From assembly GCF_900100715.1 (NCBI RefSeq), contig NZ_FNCA01000004.1, forward strand, positions 186,001-250,000: a stretch of DNA of 64,000 nucleotides, written 5' to 3'. Shown piece after piece: positions 8,749-16,982 of this stretch (position 1 is its first letter; each line of letters opens with the position of its first letter). Under the pieces are notes generated by a model, which saw only the letters and a program-made list of their open reading frames with translations, was not told where the DNA came from and ran no database searches. The position numbers and the translations under genes were made by a program. Source of the DNA: Methanolobus vulcani (GTDB lineage: Archaea; Halobacteriota; Methanosarcinia; Methanosarcinales; Methanosarcinaceae).

Positions 8749-8997
8749 ATGATGTACGGAGGCATGTACGGAGGCTACGGCAGTTATGGACTGTTCGGAG
8801 GATTTGGTATGATATTCAGTATACTTATTATCATAGCAATAATATGGGCTGTTTCTTCAGGCTTTGGAAGAAACAGATGTGGCAGTGACAGACATGAAAA
8901 TGACAGATATGATTATGATCAAAGGATCTCAAAGATCGAAAGGTCCCAGGAAGAGAATAGAGAGAAATTAGATGAAATACTTCAAAAACTTAACTAA
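8749..8997 (+). CDS. Small membrane protein with Gly/Tyr-rich head and coiled-coil tail
   Basis: 82 residues. It begins with MYGG repeats like the end of the preceding protein, then has one membrane helix (about 18-38) and a charged coiled coil (about 55-82, RISKIERSQEENREKLDEIL). AAGGTGAT lies just upstream of the ATG at 8749. The shared Gly/Tyr composition with its upstream neighbour suggests joint action at the cell surface. Function unknown; the plan resembles bacterial DUF4083/SHOCT-adjacent small proteins only in general form. Confidence 0.6.
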   Translation: MMYGGMYGGYGSYGLFGGFGMIFSILIIIAIIWAVSSGFGRNRCGSDRHENDRYDYDQRISKIERSQEENREKLDEILQKLN

Positions 8998-9008
8998 ATG
9001 ACTACATA

Positions 9009-9269
9009 ATGTATGAAAAGTTAGATCAATTGCAAGGGATGAATAAAATGACAGAAACAAAAATAGTACCTGTTTTGAACACAACGTCCAACAAGAATGA
9101 AAAAGAATATCCTGCATGTAGCACATGTGCAAAAGGCGGCTGTTGTGGTGGATTCGGGATTAAAGCAGGATCTGAAAAAGAGGTAGTATACAGGAACATA
9201 TTCCTGTACCTGGGCATGGGAGCAATTGTATTTGGAGTAAGCTACCTCATCATGCAGATACTGGTATGA
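9009..9269 (+). CDS. Small membrane protein with Cys cluster
   Basis: 86 residues with a C-terminal membrane helix (about 62-84) and a Cys-rich segment CSTCAKGGCCGG at about 37-48, which could bind a metal or a cluster. In-frame ATGs further in (the MNKMTET region) may be the true start. It overlaps the next possible gene by ATGA. Function unknown. Confidence 0.5.
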   Translation: MYEKLDQLQGMNKMTETKIVPVLNTTSNKNEKEYPACSTCAKGGCCGGFGIKAGSEKEVVYRNIFLYLGMGAIVFGVSYLIMQILV

Positions 9270-9436
9270 ATAGCATAGTTCCAATCTGCCAGAACCTGCT
9301 TATAATTAGTTTCATTTTTCTTATTCTTTTGAACATACCACTTATCATACCGATGATTCGGCTATCGATGATCAGTCCATATTGTTTCACTAATAAGACA
9401 CTATCAGGAACGTATTATGGAATAGATCCCTGTTAA
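9266..9436 (+). CDS. Possible 56-residue membrane protein
   Basis: An ATG at 9266 overlaps the previous stop codon (ATGA) and opens 56 codons to the TAA at 9434-9436. The first half is a hydrophobic helix (LLIISFIFLILLNIPLIIPM). The 3' end overlaps the end of the opposite-strand AarF gene by 33 bases. Translational coupling by ATGA is the main support. Confidence 0.35.
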   Translation: MNSIVPICQNLLIISFIFLILLNIPLIIPMIRLSMISPYCFTNKTLSGTYYGIDPC

Positions 9437-11053
9437 AGTCCCAACAATAAAACCACTTATTCCTATTGTAAAGATAATTCCTTCTCCTTTTATCATCAAG
9501 TATGCAGAAAGAATTAATAATGCCAGCAGGAACAACGTTTTAGAGAGGTCTTTTATTGGCCCATATTTTCGGACAATGTTGCTCTTACCTTCCAGATTCT
9601 CTATCCTGTAACCCCTTATTGTTTTCAGCACATCTGCAAAGCCTTTGGGTATCTCTTTTAGAATGGTCAGATATTCATCTGCCTCGAATTGAACCCCTTC
9701 CAAGGCTTTACCGGGAGAATATCGATCCCTGAGTACTTTGCTGATAAGCTCCTCAGCCTCAGACATTATATTGTAATTCGGATCTAACTGTAGACTGACA
9801 CCTTCTATGAGCAATACTGCACGCTCAAGAGTTGAGAATTCTGCAGGCAGTGACAGGTCATATTTCAGGGCAAGTATGGCATAGCTGTCACTTTTTCTGC
9901 CACCTGCTCCATAATGCTGGTCAGCTATCAGATCATCCATGTCCTTTTTCAGGCCACGGATGTCAACATCCTCTTCATCAGTATCTGCGATCTTCAGAAG
10001 CATTTCAGTTGCCATATCCGTATTTTGTTTGTATATGGCATAAAAGAAATTCATCATATTGCGTTTCAGATCGCCATCAATGCTCCCCACAGCACCAAGG
10101 TCTATGAATGCAACAGTTCCATCCTTTACTATTATGTTGCCACCGTGAGGATCAGCATGGTAGAAACCATCAAGATAGACCTGTTTCAAATAGCTGGAAG
10201 AAATTATTCTTGCATATTCTGCTCTTGTACTCTGGTCAACCCCTGTTAGATCCTTTACAGAAGTGCCTTCAATATAATCCATTACAAGAATATTCTCACG
10301 GCAGTAATCCATGTACGCATCGGGAATTATCACATTGCCTACATCTTCGAAGTTCCTGCGGAGCCGTTTCATATTTACGGCCTCATACCTGTAATCAAGT
10401 TCCCGATGTAACATTTCTCTGAATTCTTTAAGGAAAGCATCTATGTTGAAATTTGGGCCCAATCTAAGGATTTTCATAAGAATGGGTTTCATATCATCCA
10501 GGATAGAAAGGTCCAGATCGATAATATCAGCAAGATTGGGACGTGCAATCTTTACAGCAACATCCTTACCGTTCAAAACACCATGGTATACCTGTCCGAT
10601 CGATGCACTTGCAATAGGTTTTGTGTCAAATTCATCGAAGATATCCAATATATCATTACAATGATAGCAAGCAGAGTTATGCTCATGCTGGCATTCTGAC
10701 ATTTCACAAATACATTCTGTACTAAAAGAAGCACGCATTTCATCAAAATCAAGAGCTTGAACTTTGTCCTGTAATTTTTCCAGTTCAATTACATAAGTAG
10801 GTGGGAGCAGATCAGAACGCTTGCTGAGTGTCTGTCCCAGCTTTACAAAACAAGGACCAAGCTCTTCCAGAGCAAGCCGTAGTTTAACAGCATTGCCACT
10901 ACCTTTCTGGTCATAGGAGCAGGTACATTTTTTAAGTGATATGTAATCCCTATGTATATCCTTGTAGATCAGAGAGAATAAATTGTATTTTGTGAAGACT
11001 TTGATGACTGTAAGATACCGCTCTAATTTTCTAAACATCCAATTTATATTCAA
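9404..11053 (-). CDS. AarF/UbiB (ABC1) family atypical kinase with Cys-rich insertion
   Basis: 549 residues. The KxGQ motif (FVKLGQTLSKRSDLLPP, about 70-85), the Ala-rich loop (IASASIGQVYHG, about 147-158) followed by VAVKIARP, the catalytic YHADPHGGN and the metal-binding FIDLGAVG are all present. The C-terminus has two membrane helices. The family binds ATP and supports membrane isoprenoid-quinone or lipid metabolism; methanophenazine metabolism is a possible but unproven target here. Residues 114-132 contain five Cys and two His where most members have a plain linker, and C43/C45 add two more. The gene faces away from the integrated element and its TATA-like promoter is near 11066-11076. 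Confidence 0.88.
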   Translation of the reverse strand: MNINWMFRKLERYLTVIKVFTKYNLFSLIYKDIHRDYISLKKCTCSYDQKGSGNAVKLRLALEELGPCFVKLGQTLSKRSDLLPPTYVIELEKLQDKVQALDFDEMRASFSTECICEMSECQHEHNSACYHCNDILDIFDEFDTKPIASASIGQVYHGVLNGKDVAVKIARPNLADIIDLDLSILDDMKPILMKILRLGPNFNIDAFLKEFREMLHRELDYRYEAVNMKRLRRNFEDVGNVIIPDAYMDYCRENILVMDYIEGTSVKDLTGVDQSTRAEYARIISSSYLKQVYLDGFYHADPHGGNIIVKDGTVAFIDLGAVGSIDGDLKRNMMNFFYAIYKQNTDMATEMLLKIADTDEEDVDIRGLKKDMDDLIADQHYGAGGRKSDSYAILALKYDLSLPAEFSTLERAVLLIEGVSLQLDPNYNIMSEAEELISKVLRDRYSPGKALEGVQFEADEYLTILKEIPKGFADVLKTIRGYRIENLEGKSNIVRKYGPIKDLSKTLFLLALLILSAYLMIKGEGIIFTIGISGFIVGTLTGIYSIIRS

Positions 11054-11195
11054 ATTTATAACTTAATATATATTGGCATTGTAAGAGCCCCCAATCAAAG
11101 CGTGCTCTACCTGTATGAAATCTGCTATAATCCCAGTAACATCTTTCTTGATTGGTAAATATAGAGAATTGACTGCTTACTAGCAAAAATAGCAA

Positions 11196-11218
11196 AAGCC
11201 TCGGGTGGGATTTGAACC
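11196..11218. repeat. Left attachment site: displaced 3' fragment of tRNA-Thr
   Basis: These 23 bases are identical to 19685-19707. Read on the minus strand, the sequence leaving the fragment outwards (towards 11160) is T-rich, as expected for the original terminator region of the tRNA gene. Identity stops at 11219 (A instead of C), marking the inner limit of the core. Confidence 0.85.
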
Positions 11219-11221
11219 AAA

Positions 11222-11235
11222 GGGTTAAGAGCCCC
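11222..11235 (+). repeat. Left inner arm repeat of the element
   Basis: GGGTTAAGAGCCCC lies three bases inside the left core. The minus strand at 19662-19675 reads GGGTTAAAAGCCCC, a single mismatch, next to the right core. The pair forms an inverted repeat at the two inner ends and may be recombinase arm-binding sites. Confidence 0.55.
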
Positions 11236-11252
11236 TAAAACTATTACTTTGT

Positions 11253-12425
11253 ATGTCTCTCTATACTGCCAAGCTTGAAACAAGAATATCAGGACTTAAA
11301 GGAAAGATATCTGAAACTAACATTCAGCTTATTAAGGATTTCATCAGGCAATGCGATATTGAGGGGTTAACCGAATTTAGAAAAATGAAATATGTCAGTA
11401 CTTTGAAGCAAATTGCCCTCATGATGAATGACAAACCATTGAATGAAGCAGTTAAGACTGACATAGAAGATGTGCTCATAGCTGTCAGGAAAAAAACAGA
11501 GAGCGAAGAAACAAGACATGACTATGCAGTCACACTTAAGAAATACTACAGGTGGCTGAATGGTGGGAAAGAATCCGAATTAACAGACTTCTTCCAATCA
11601 ACAAAGAAAAGTAAAGGGCGCAAATTACCTGAAGAACTTCTCACAGAGGATGAAGTCAACAAGATGATAGAAGCCACGCGCAATACAAGAGATCAAGCTC
11701 TAATAGCTATTTTATGGGATTCAGGTTGTCGAATCGGAGAAATTGGAAATCTGAAAATCAAACACATCATGCATTCTGATGAAGGCATGAAAATAAGAGT
11801 TGATGGCAAAACAGGACATCGTACTGTAATGCTCTTTTATTCAGTTCGCCGCCTTATGGCATGGCTCGAACAGCACCCCGAAAGAGATAATCCTAATGCA
11901 CCTTTATGGTGGAACTTCGATACAAACAAAAACAATACTGCTAAAATGATTAGCTACCCAGCTATACTTAAGCAATTGAAGAAGATAGCCAAAAAAGCAG
12001 GTATCAAGAAAAGAATACACGCTCATCTATTCAGACATAGCCGAGCCACATATATGGCTAATCACTTAACAGAAGCACAAATGAACTCATATTTTGGATG
12101 GGTGCAAGGTTCTGATGTTCCATCGATATATGTTCACTTATCCGGGCGTGATGTTGATACAGCCGTATTGAAAGCAAACGGTGTTGAACTCGAAGAAGAG
12201 GAAAACAAACCGAAGGTTCATAAGTGCCCCAGATGTAAAACCTTGAATACTCCAAATAATATGTTCTGTTTCAAGTGTGGTTCAGTATTAACCTTAGAAA
12301 AAGCACTTGAAATCGAAGAAAAATCACAGCCATTGGAAGATTCTCTATCTAAATTAATGGAATCTAGGCTTAATGAATTAGTTGAAGCCAGGGTAAATGA
12401 GATATTGCAGAATATAAAGATTTGA
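11253..12425 (+). CDS. Tyrosine recombinase (integrase) with C-terminal zinc ribbon
   Basis: 390 residues. A SAM-like N-terminal core-binding domain covers about 20-105 and the catalytic domain about 125-305. It carries the first Arg in DSGCRIGEI, the HLFRHSRAT box, and the Tyr nucleophile in PSIYVHLSG. After that comes a zinc ribbon (CPRCKT...CFKCGS) and a charged coiled tail. The architecture is that of archaeal XerA/integrase proteins found on mobile elements. The gene is intact, so it is not split by integration as in SSV-type elements. It should catalyse integration at and excision from the tRNA-Thr site. Confidence 0.92.
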   Translation: MSLYTAKLETRISGLKGKISETNIQLIKDFIRQCDIEGLTEFRKMKYVSTLKQIALMMNDKPLNEAVKTDIEDVLIAVRKKTESEETRHDYAVTLKKYYRWLNGGKESELTDFFQSTKKSKGRKLPEELLTEDEVNKMIEATRNTRDQALIAILWDSGCRIGEIGNLKIKHIMHSDEGMKIRVDGKTGHRTVMLFYSVRRLMAWLEQHPERDNPNAPLWWNFDTNKNNTAKMISYPAILKQLKKIAKKAGIKKRIHAHLFRHSRATYMANHLTEAQMNSYFGWVQGSDVPSIYVHLSGRDVDTAVLKANGVELEEEENKPKVHKCPRCKTLNTPNNMFCFKCGSVLTLEKALEIEEKSQPLEDSLSKLMESRLNELVEARVNEILQNIKI

Positions 12426-12825
12426 GATACAAAAACATGACTGTTTTTATTGATTTTCAAAAACTATAAATAATAAATTTTTCTAAAGGTACCTTGCAAA
12501 AAAGGTTTTCTTCAAAAGGATAAGAAAAATAAGAAAAAGGCAATAAAGAAAAATAACAAAATAATAACAAAATACAATAAAGGGCATAATACAACAAAAT
12601 ATAATAAAAGGGCAAATAACAACAAAAATACAATAAAGGGCATAATACAACAAAAATAAAAGAAGGCAAAAGAAGCCAATATAAACCACAAAAATAATAA
12701 GCCCATAATAATACCATCAAAATAATAAGCCCATAACAATACTACAAAAATAATAAGCCCATAACAATACCACAAACAAAATCCAAAAATAAAAGAAGCC
12801 TACATATAATAAAATAAAAATCCAG
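12426..12825 (+). repeat. A-rich, T-poor iteron-like repeat region
   Basis: About 400 bp with almost no T on the plus strand from 12520 on. Three tandem 28-bp units, each starting AATAATAAGCCCATAA, begin at 12693, 12721 and 12749. Upstream, a longer unit containing ATACAATAAAGGGCATAA occurs twice (about 12571 and 12628). Both unit types share a GGGC/GCCC-ATAA-(C)AATAC core. Tandem repeats with strong strand bias before a possible replication gene suggest an origin, although a role as repeat-rich 3' untranslated RNA is also possible. Long minus-strand reading frames here are composition artefacts. Confidence 0.65.
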
Positions 12826-12853
12826 AAGGTGCACAATCTGTGCATCCTTTTTT
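12826..12853 (+). terminator. Terminator after the repeat region
   Basis: TGCACA (12830-12835) pairs with TGTGCA (12839-12844) around a 3-nt loop, extended by AAGG/TCC on the outside, and is followed by six T (12848-12853). It may end integrase or repeat-region transcripts. Confidence 0.5.
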
Positions 12854-12879
12854 GCTAAACTGAACTGGAGATGTTTAGC
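12854..12879 (+). promoter_or_regulatory. Inverted repeat enclosing the ribosome binding site of the 74-residue gene
   Basis: GCTAAAC (12854-12860) and GTTTAGC (12873-12879) are a perfect 7-bp inverted repeat. GGAG and the ATG at 12871 lie in or at the edge of the 12-nt loop. It may be an operator or an RNA hairpin that limits translation. Confidence 0.4.
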
Positions 12880-13095
12880 ATAAAAACTCAATTGCATTCT
12901 GTAAGTCAATCTATAAATGATGACTATTGTTTAGGTACATTAGATGATGAATTTTTGAACCACTTATCACCATCAAAAAAACTGATGCTTAAAATTGATA
13001 AGCTGGCAAATGAAAAACTCAATTTACTTCTTGAACCTGTAAGACGTGGAGAGATTACGCTGGATGAGCTAAAAAGGTCAAGGGGTTTGATCTGA
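12871..13095 (+). CDS. Hypothetical protein of 74 residues
   Basis: No recognisable family. The protein is hydrophilic and mostly helical in appearance, ending in RRGEITLDELKRSRGLI. The stop codon overlaps the ATG of the next gene by one base (TGATG), so the two are translationally coupled. Coupling to an AbrB-like gene is a layout known from toxin-antitoxin and small regulator pairs, but no toxin motif is visible. Confidence 0.5.
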   Translation: MFSIKTQLHSVSQSINDDYCLGTLDDEFLNHLSPSKKLMLKIDKLANEKLNLLLEPVRRGEITLDELKRSRGLI

Positions 13096-13289
13096 TGGCT
13101 AAAACAGCATATCGCATCAGAGAAAATGGTGGCCGTCTGAATATAACATTACCTCAAAAAGTTGCTTTTGCTCTAGGTATTGTTGATCCAGATGGAAATC
13201 TGGTGACTGAGTGTGTCAAATATGAATTAGACATGGATGACAGCGGAGCATATGCAATACTTCGACCTTATGAACCTAACAACGGATAA
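13095..13289 (+). CDS. AbrB/SpoVT-like swapped-hairpin regulator
   Basis: 64 residues. The stretch YRIRENGGRLNITLPQKVAFALGI resembles the AbrB/MazE swapped-hairpin DNA-binding fold (a beta strand, 'I.lPk.v...LGI', then a strand). It probably regulates element genes, including its own coupled pair. AGGGG lies upstream inside the previous gene. Confidence 0.55.
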   Translation: MAKTAYRIRENGGRLNITLPQKVAFALGIVDPDGNLVTECVKYELDMDDSGAYAILRPYEPNNG

Positions 13290-13341
13290 CTTAGTTGTAA
13301 ACGTGAAGTAGTGATCTTTAAAAGATAAGCTCTACAAGCAT

Positions 13342-14790
13342 ATGGTTCATAAATTCCCTGAACCGGTCACTCATGAGTTCGGCTGTTATTTCCATATAAC
13401 AGACTTGGACTTTTATTATGCTGTGGTCAGTTATTACTCTAACAATGTGACTGATGGCTATAATCACCACATCAACATAGGTGACCGTTCCTTTAAATTC
13501 TGGTCAAAACAGGGTGGCCTTTACAATCCAAAAACAAAGAAACTGGCCTTTGAATATATGCTACAATGGACAGATAAAGAAGGAGCTTCAAAATGCACAT
13601 ACACCATAAAACCTCTTTTTGGTGCAGGAACAAAAACAAAAACAGGCAAAATACTAAACCTTCCTTCAGTAGGAACACAGATCCATATACAATCCTCCTA
13701 TATCGACCTTGACGAACACTTTGACATCATCTTTGAGCTCATGGACTTCTTAGGAGCTCATCGCTTCCAGCAAAAGATAGACCGTTCACGTTCTACCATC
13801 TATCAGATGGCCAGACACATACGATACAATGAACACTTTGAGCATGATATAGTAACAATGCTTCAGGCAATAGAACATGAATCCTCCATGCGTGGAGATT
13901 CAAAACTCGTCAAAACCCTGAAATCTGGAAAATATGATATGTATAAACTGGATAATCCGGATTTTTCAACCTGCAAAATAAGAACACTTTATCAGCATAG
14001 TGTCAAATCATACCGCATAACAAACTTCCTTGACCGTGTCCCTGAAGATCCACTCAGACACCCCAAGCTTGAAGTATTCCTTAAATCCGATTCAAAACAG
14101 AATCCCTCTATCAATGAATTCCTATCCCTGAAAGGAGATCTTGATAAACTCCTGTTCTCCCTGCTTAACTTTGTTGCACCCCTTGAGTACGTTTCTGATA
14201 ATTACTTCGATTCTGAAAAGATATTTGACTACCGCTACGAACTCCCAGAATGGAACTACAAACAGGACAAAGACAAAACTGAAAACATAGACCTTGGCGA
14301 GAACATCAAAGCCATAAAAGCCCTGGCATTTATAGCCCTTCAATCTGAAGGCTGTGCAGACTTCCGAGACATACAGGAACAAACAGAGATTCCTGAACGT
14401 TCCCTCTGGCGTTATATCAATCACTGGAAATCAGAAGGAATACTCGACACAGCCCGCGAGAGCTGCACAAAAGTATTCTTCAAAACCAAACGCCTATGGG
14501 AAAAAGCAAAAGATCCACTCATCAATTTCTGCACCACCTTTAACATAGGCTTCAAAAAGATATTTGGTCACGTCTTTGTAGACTCCGGAGTCATCAGACC
14601 ATACAAAGAACGTAAAAAGAACCTAAAACCTGTTAAACCTCGCCATAAATCCACTCTTGAACCTGTTGTTGTCGATACATACAGGCAGGCAAAGCAATTA
14701 TCAAAAGAATTCAAAGAACTTGGTATTTCTCGGGGTATTGCAGTTAGATCTAATCACAATACAATGAGGTATAGTAGAGTTTTTGGATGA
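13342..14790 (+). CDS. DUF7845-like mobile element protein with C-terminal winged helix
   Basis: 482 residues. The N-terminal half (THEFGCYFHITDLDFYY, then an FEYMLQW strand, CTYTIKPLF, and VGTQIHIQSSYIDLDEHF) follows the pattern I recall for the haloarchaeal DUF7845 family, which is found on integrated elements. Residues about 325-390 read as a winged helix (AIKALAFIALQSEGCADFRDIQEQTEIPERSLWRYI is the HTH region). The C-terminus is basic. It is the largest protein of the element and could be a replication or maintenance factor acting at the repeats upstream; no polymerase, helicase or HUH motif is visible. The ribosome binding site is weak. Confidence 0.5.
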   Translation: MVHKFPEPVTHEFGCYFHITDLDFYYAVVSYYSNNVTDGYNHHINIGDRSFKFWSKQGGLYNPKTKKLAFEYMLQWTDKEGASKCTYTIKPLFGAGTKTKTGKILNLPSVGTQIHIQSSYIDLDEHFDIIFELMDFLGAHRFQQKIDRSRSTIYQMARHIRYNEHFEHDIVTMLQAIEHESSMRGDSKLVKTLKSGKYDMYKLDNPDFSTCKIRTLYQHSVKSYRITNFLDRVPEDPLRHPKLEVFLKSDSKQNPSINEFLSLKGDLDKLLFSLLNFVAPLEYVSDNYFDSEKIFDYRYELPEWNYKQDKDKTENIDLGENIKAIKALAFIALQSEGCADFRDIQEQTEIPERSLWRYINHWKSEGILDTARESCTKVFFKTKRLWEKAKDPLINFCTTFNIGFKKIFGHVFVDSGVIRPYKERKKNLKPVKPRHKSTLEPVVVDTYRQAKQLSKEFKELGISRGIAVRSNHNTMRYSRVFG

Positions 14791-14934
14791 AAATAGAATA
14801 GCCAAAGACATGAATAAATCTAAACGAAAATGAGCTTAGGTGTTTCATTTCAAATCCAATAGACTTAAAAATAGATAAAGCATTATAGGAAAAAATTCAT
14901 AATTATGATTAAACAATGATTGTTGTGGGGAATA

Positions 14935-15630
14935 ATGGGTATACTTGATAATGCTAAAGAGGAAATTTTTTGGATTGCTATTAGCGTTGTTATTACATTC
15001 ATAGTTACAGCAATTGGGACATACTTGTATCAAAAACATGTCATAATTTTTTTAAGAAGCCTTAAAATTAAGCATTTTTACCGTAGTTTTCGTTACTCGC
15101 TACTTTTAAAAGCTTATTATCCTCAAAAAACAGGAGATTTGGATTCTAATATATATAATTTGATAAAAGAAAAATGTAAGCAATTTAACATTACAAAAGT
15201 AACTGTTAGACCTGAATCAATGTGTATAAATCCTGAGAATTTTGGAACTAAAGTGAATATTTTCATTGATTCTATTGACGAACTTCTGGGTGAAGAAGAA
15301 ATTACAGAATCGGAAGAATATTGCCTTACAATACAGCTAGATAGCGATTTGAGGTTGACATATAAAGAATTAGAAATTATTGATGATTATTTGGTTCTAA
15401 TGGAAGAAACAAAAAATATTGTTCATGAGCATTGTTTTGGTAATTCTGAAGAAAAGAATTCCTTTTTAGTATGCGAAATTATTCGTGATATAAAGAAAAT
15501 AACTGATGAAGATACGATTAATATTGAGAAGGAAGAAACAAAGGTTTCTTTTAAGGAAAATAATGTCAAAATAACCTTGAAGAAACCTCAATATTTAACT
15601 AGAAATATTCGCAAATATATTGGTTACTAA
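14935..15630 (+). CDS. Hypothetical protein with N-terminal membrane helix
   Basis: 231 residues from the ATG at 14935 (GTGGGGA just upstream); a TTG at 14920 is possible. Residues about 10-33 form one membrane helix, and the rest is a charged soluble domain of mixed alpha/beta appearance with a C-terminal Lys-rich strand. I recognise no family. Its last four bases overlap the end of the convergent gene at 15627. Confidence 0.5.
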   Translation: MGILDNAKEEIFWIAISVVITFIVTAIGTYLYQKHVIIFLRSLKIKHFYRSFRYSLLLKAYYPQKTGDLDSNIYNLIKEKCKQFNITKVTVRPESMCINPENFGTKVNIFIDSIDELLGEEEITESEEYCLTIQLDSDLRLTYKELEIIDDYLVLMEETKNIVHEHCFGNSEEKNSFLVCEIIRDIKKITDEDTINIEKEETKVSFKENNVKITLKKPQYLTRNIRKYIGY

Positions 15631-16373
15631 TTTGTATCTTCCGTTATAAAATAGGTATGTAATTCGTTCAAAACAAACTTCACGTATGAGTCTCTATCGT
15701 CATCTAAATTTGTATAAACTACAATTGTTCCATCTTTTGTAACCTTAAATTTAGAGGTTCCACCAAAATATTGAGTAAAGCTACCTACTTGATTCTTTGT
15801 ACAATTTGCAAATTCACTTCCAACACAGTCGTCGGATCTTAAATCATCCCCATATAGTGTTCCTTTTTGCCAATTTCCATCTCTATCGACTATTCCACCC
15901 AGCCAATTATTTGTGTAATCTTCAGCAATTCGTCTAATGCTAATACTGGATGAATAAACTGGACAACCCAATGCCTGGCTTACTACTTGTGATATAAAAG
16001 GTCTGTCGTTTTTAATTCGAGTAAGTAACATTCCGTTATTCAAAATCCAAAATTGGCCCCATCTAACATCCACATGCGGTCTTCGTTCAATTTCATATGC
16101 TGGCAGACCATCATTATCAGTACCATTACGATTTACAAAAGTAGATGTCTTGATATACTGATCGTAAACAGTTCCTGAAATCATATGAATACCATTGCCT
16201 AGGTTACCCATAGTTCCATCTAAACGTATAACAGAGTTTAACTGTTGTTCATCCTCATTTCTTGTATGACCAAAATTATTAGTTTTATTTTTAATTTCTT
16301 CAATATTTTCTAAACCATTTGCCACTTCAAAGTAACCAAAGCTTCCGGTAGTCATAACCATATAAACCAACAC
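15627..16373 (-). CDS. Hypothetical protein of about 248 residues
   Basis: No signal peptide or membrane helix. It contains many aromatic, Asn and Gly residues and four Cys in the last third (GCPVY, DDCVGSEFANCTK). The start could be the GTG at 16373 or an ATG at 16361. No family recognised. It is convergent with the membrane protein gene on the left and sits inside the integrated element. Confidence 0.45.
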   Translation of the reverse strand: MLVYMVMTTGSFGYFEVANGLENIEEIKNKTNNFGHTRNEDEQQLNSVIRLDGTMGNLGNGIHMISGTVYDQYIKTSTFVNRNGTDNDGLPAYEIERRPHVDVRWGQFWILNNGMLLTRIKNDRPFISQVVSQALGCPVYSSSISIRRIAEDYTNNWLGGIVDRDGNWQKGTLYGDDLRSDDCVGSEFANCTKNQVGSFTQYFGGTSKFKVTKDGTIVVYTNLDDDRDSYVKFVLNELHTYFITEDTN

Positions 16374-16759
16374 TCCATCGATGTTTATTGTTGAATTTAT
16401 TTTTATTCGTAGAAGGTAAAAAGACTTTCATTCTTTTTAAATGTGTTTATTTTGCCTTTATCTTGATAATCCTGTAGTATTTCCACTGGAATCCATCTAT
16501 ACACTGGTACTTAAAAATCACTACTATTTTTCCTTTCAAAAATCTCTCGATATCGTTTTTACAAAATCCTCTATACATCTAAAATATCCTACCTACCCAG
16601 CATTTGCGCCGCTTCGCGGCGCCTCTGGCTTTTTTCACCTGTTCCCTTAGGTACACGATTAAGGCGTGTGTGCCACAGTTGGCCTACAATGCGATTTTTA
16701 GTTGAATTTCAGTATTTAAAATCTCTACCTGAAATGTAGGTTAAGCTTGGAAAATAGAC
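16374..16759. other. Non-coding stretch within the element, with one GC-rich hairpin
   Basis: No convincing gene. GCGCCGC (16606-16612) and GCGGCGC (16616-16622) form a perfect 7-bp stem with a TTC loop, followed by a T tract at 16630. It is far more GC-rich than its surroundings and could act as a terminator on the plus strand. Confidence 0.55.
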
Positions 16760-16852
16760 TTAGATATTGCTAAGTCCGGCAATTGCAACAACAGAAAACA
16801 ACATTAAAAGATACAAAAATACGACTATTATTATTTTAACACTTGAAGACAT
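16760..16852 (-). CDS. Possible 30-residue single-helix membrane peptide
   Basis: An ATG at 16852 with GGTGGT just upstream opens 30 codons ending at 16760. The product starts MSSSVK and then is one hydrophobic helix (IIIVVFLYLLMLFSVVAIAG). Small membrane peptides of this kind are easily missed; only the ribosome binding site and the helix support it. Confidence 0.3.
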   Translation of the reverse strand: MSSSVKIIIVVFLYLLMLFSVVAIAGLSNI

Positions 16853-16982
16853 TATACCACCAACGTGTAAAAATAGAAAGGTTGCATATAAATCTTTTTA
16901 TTCTGTTTTGTTGTTAAAATAATATGTTTACTTTCACCCCACTTGGTACACCAGCATATATGCAAAAAACATATCACTTTTC

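Noticed and set aside
11082-11120. Possible remnant of a second tRNA (GGTAGAGC-like sequence on the minus strand)
   Set aside because: It lacks acceptor and T-arm pairs and does not fold as a cloverleaf; similarity is limited to a short D-arm-like stretch.
11196-11218. Second functional tRNA-Thr gene
   Set aside because: Only the 3' part is present; the anticodon and D arms are missing. It is an attachment-site remnant.
12457-12775. Three overlapping minus-strand reading frames rich in Leu, Phe, Tyr and Cys
   Set aside because: They lie in the T-poor repeat region and their hydrophobic content follows from its base composition; no ribosome binding site or family is seen.
12693-12776. Possible CRISPR array
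   Set aside because: The 28-bp units are directly joined with no unique spacers, and no cas genes are near. They are tandem repeats.
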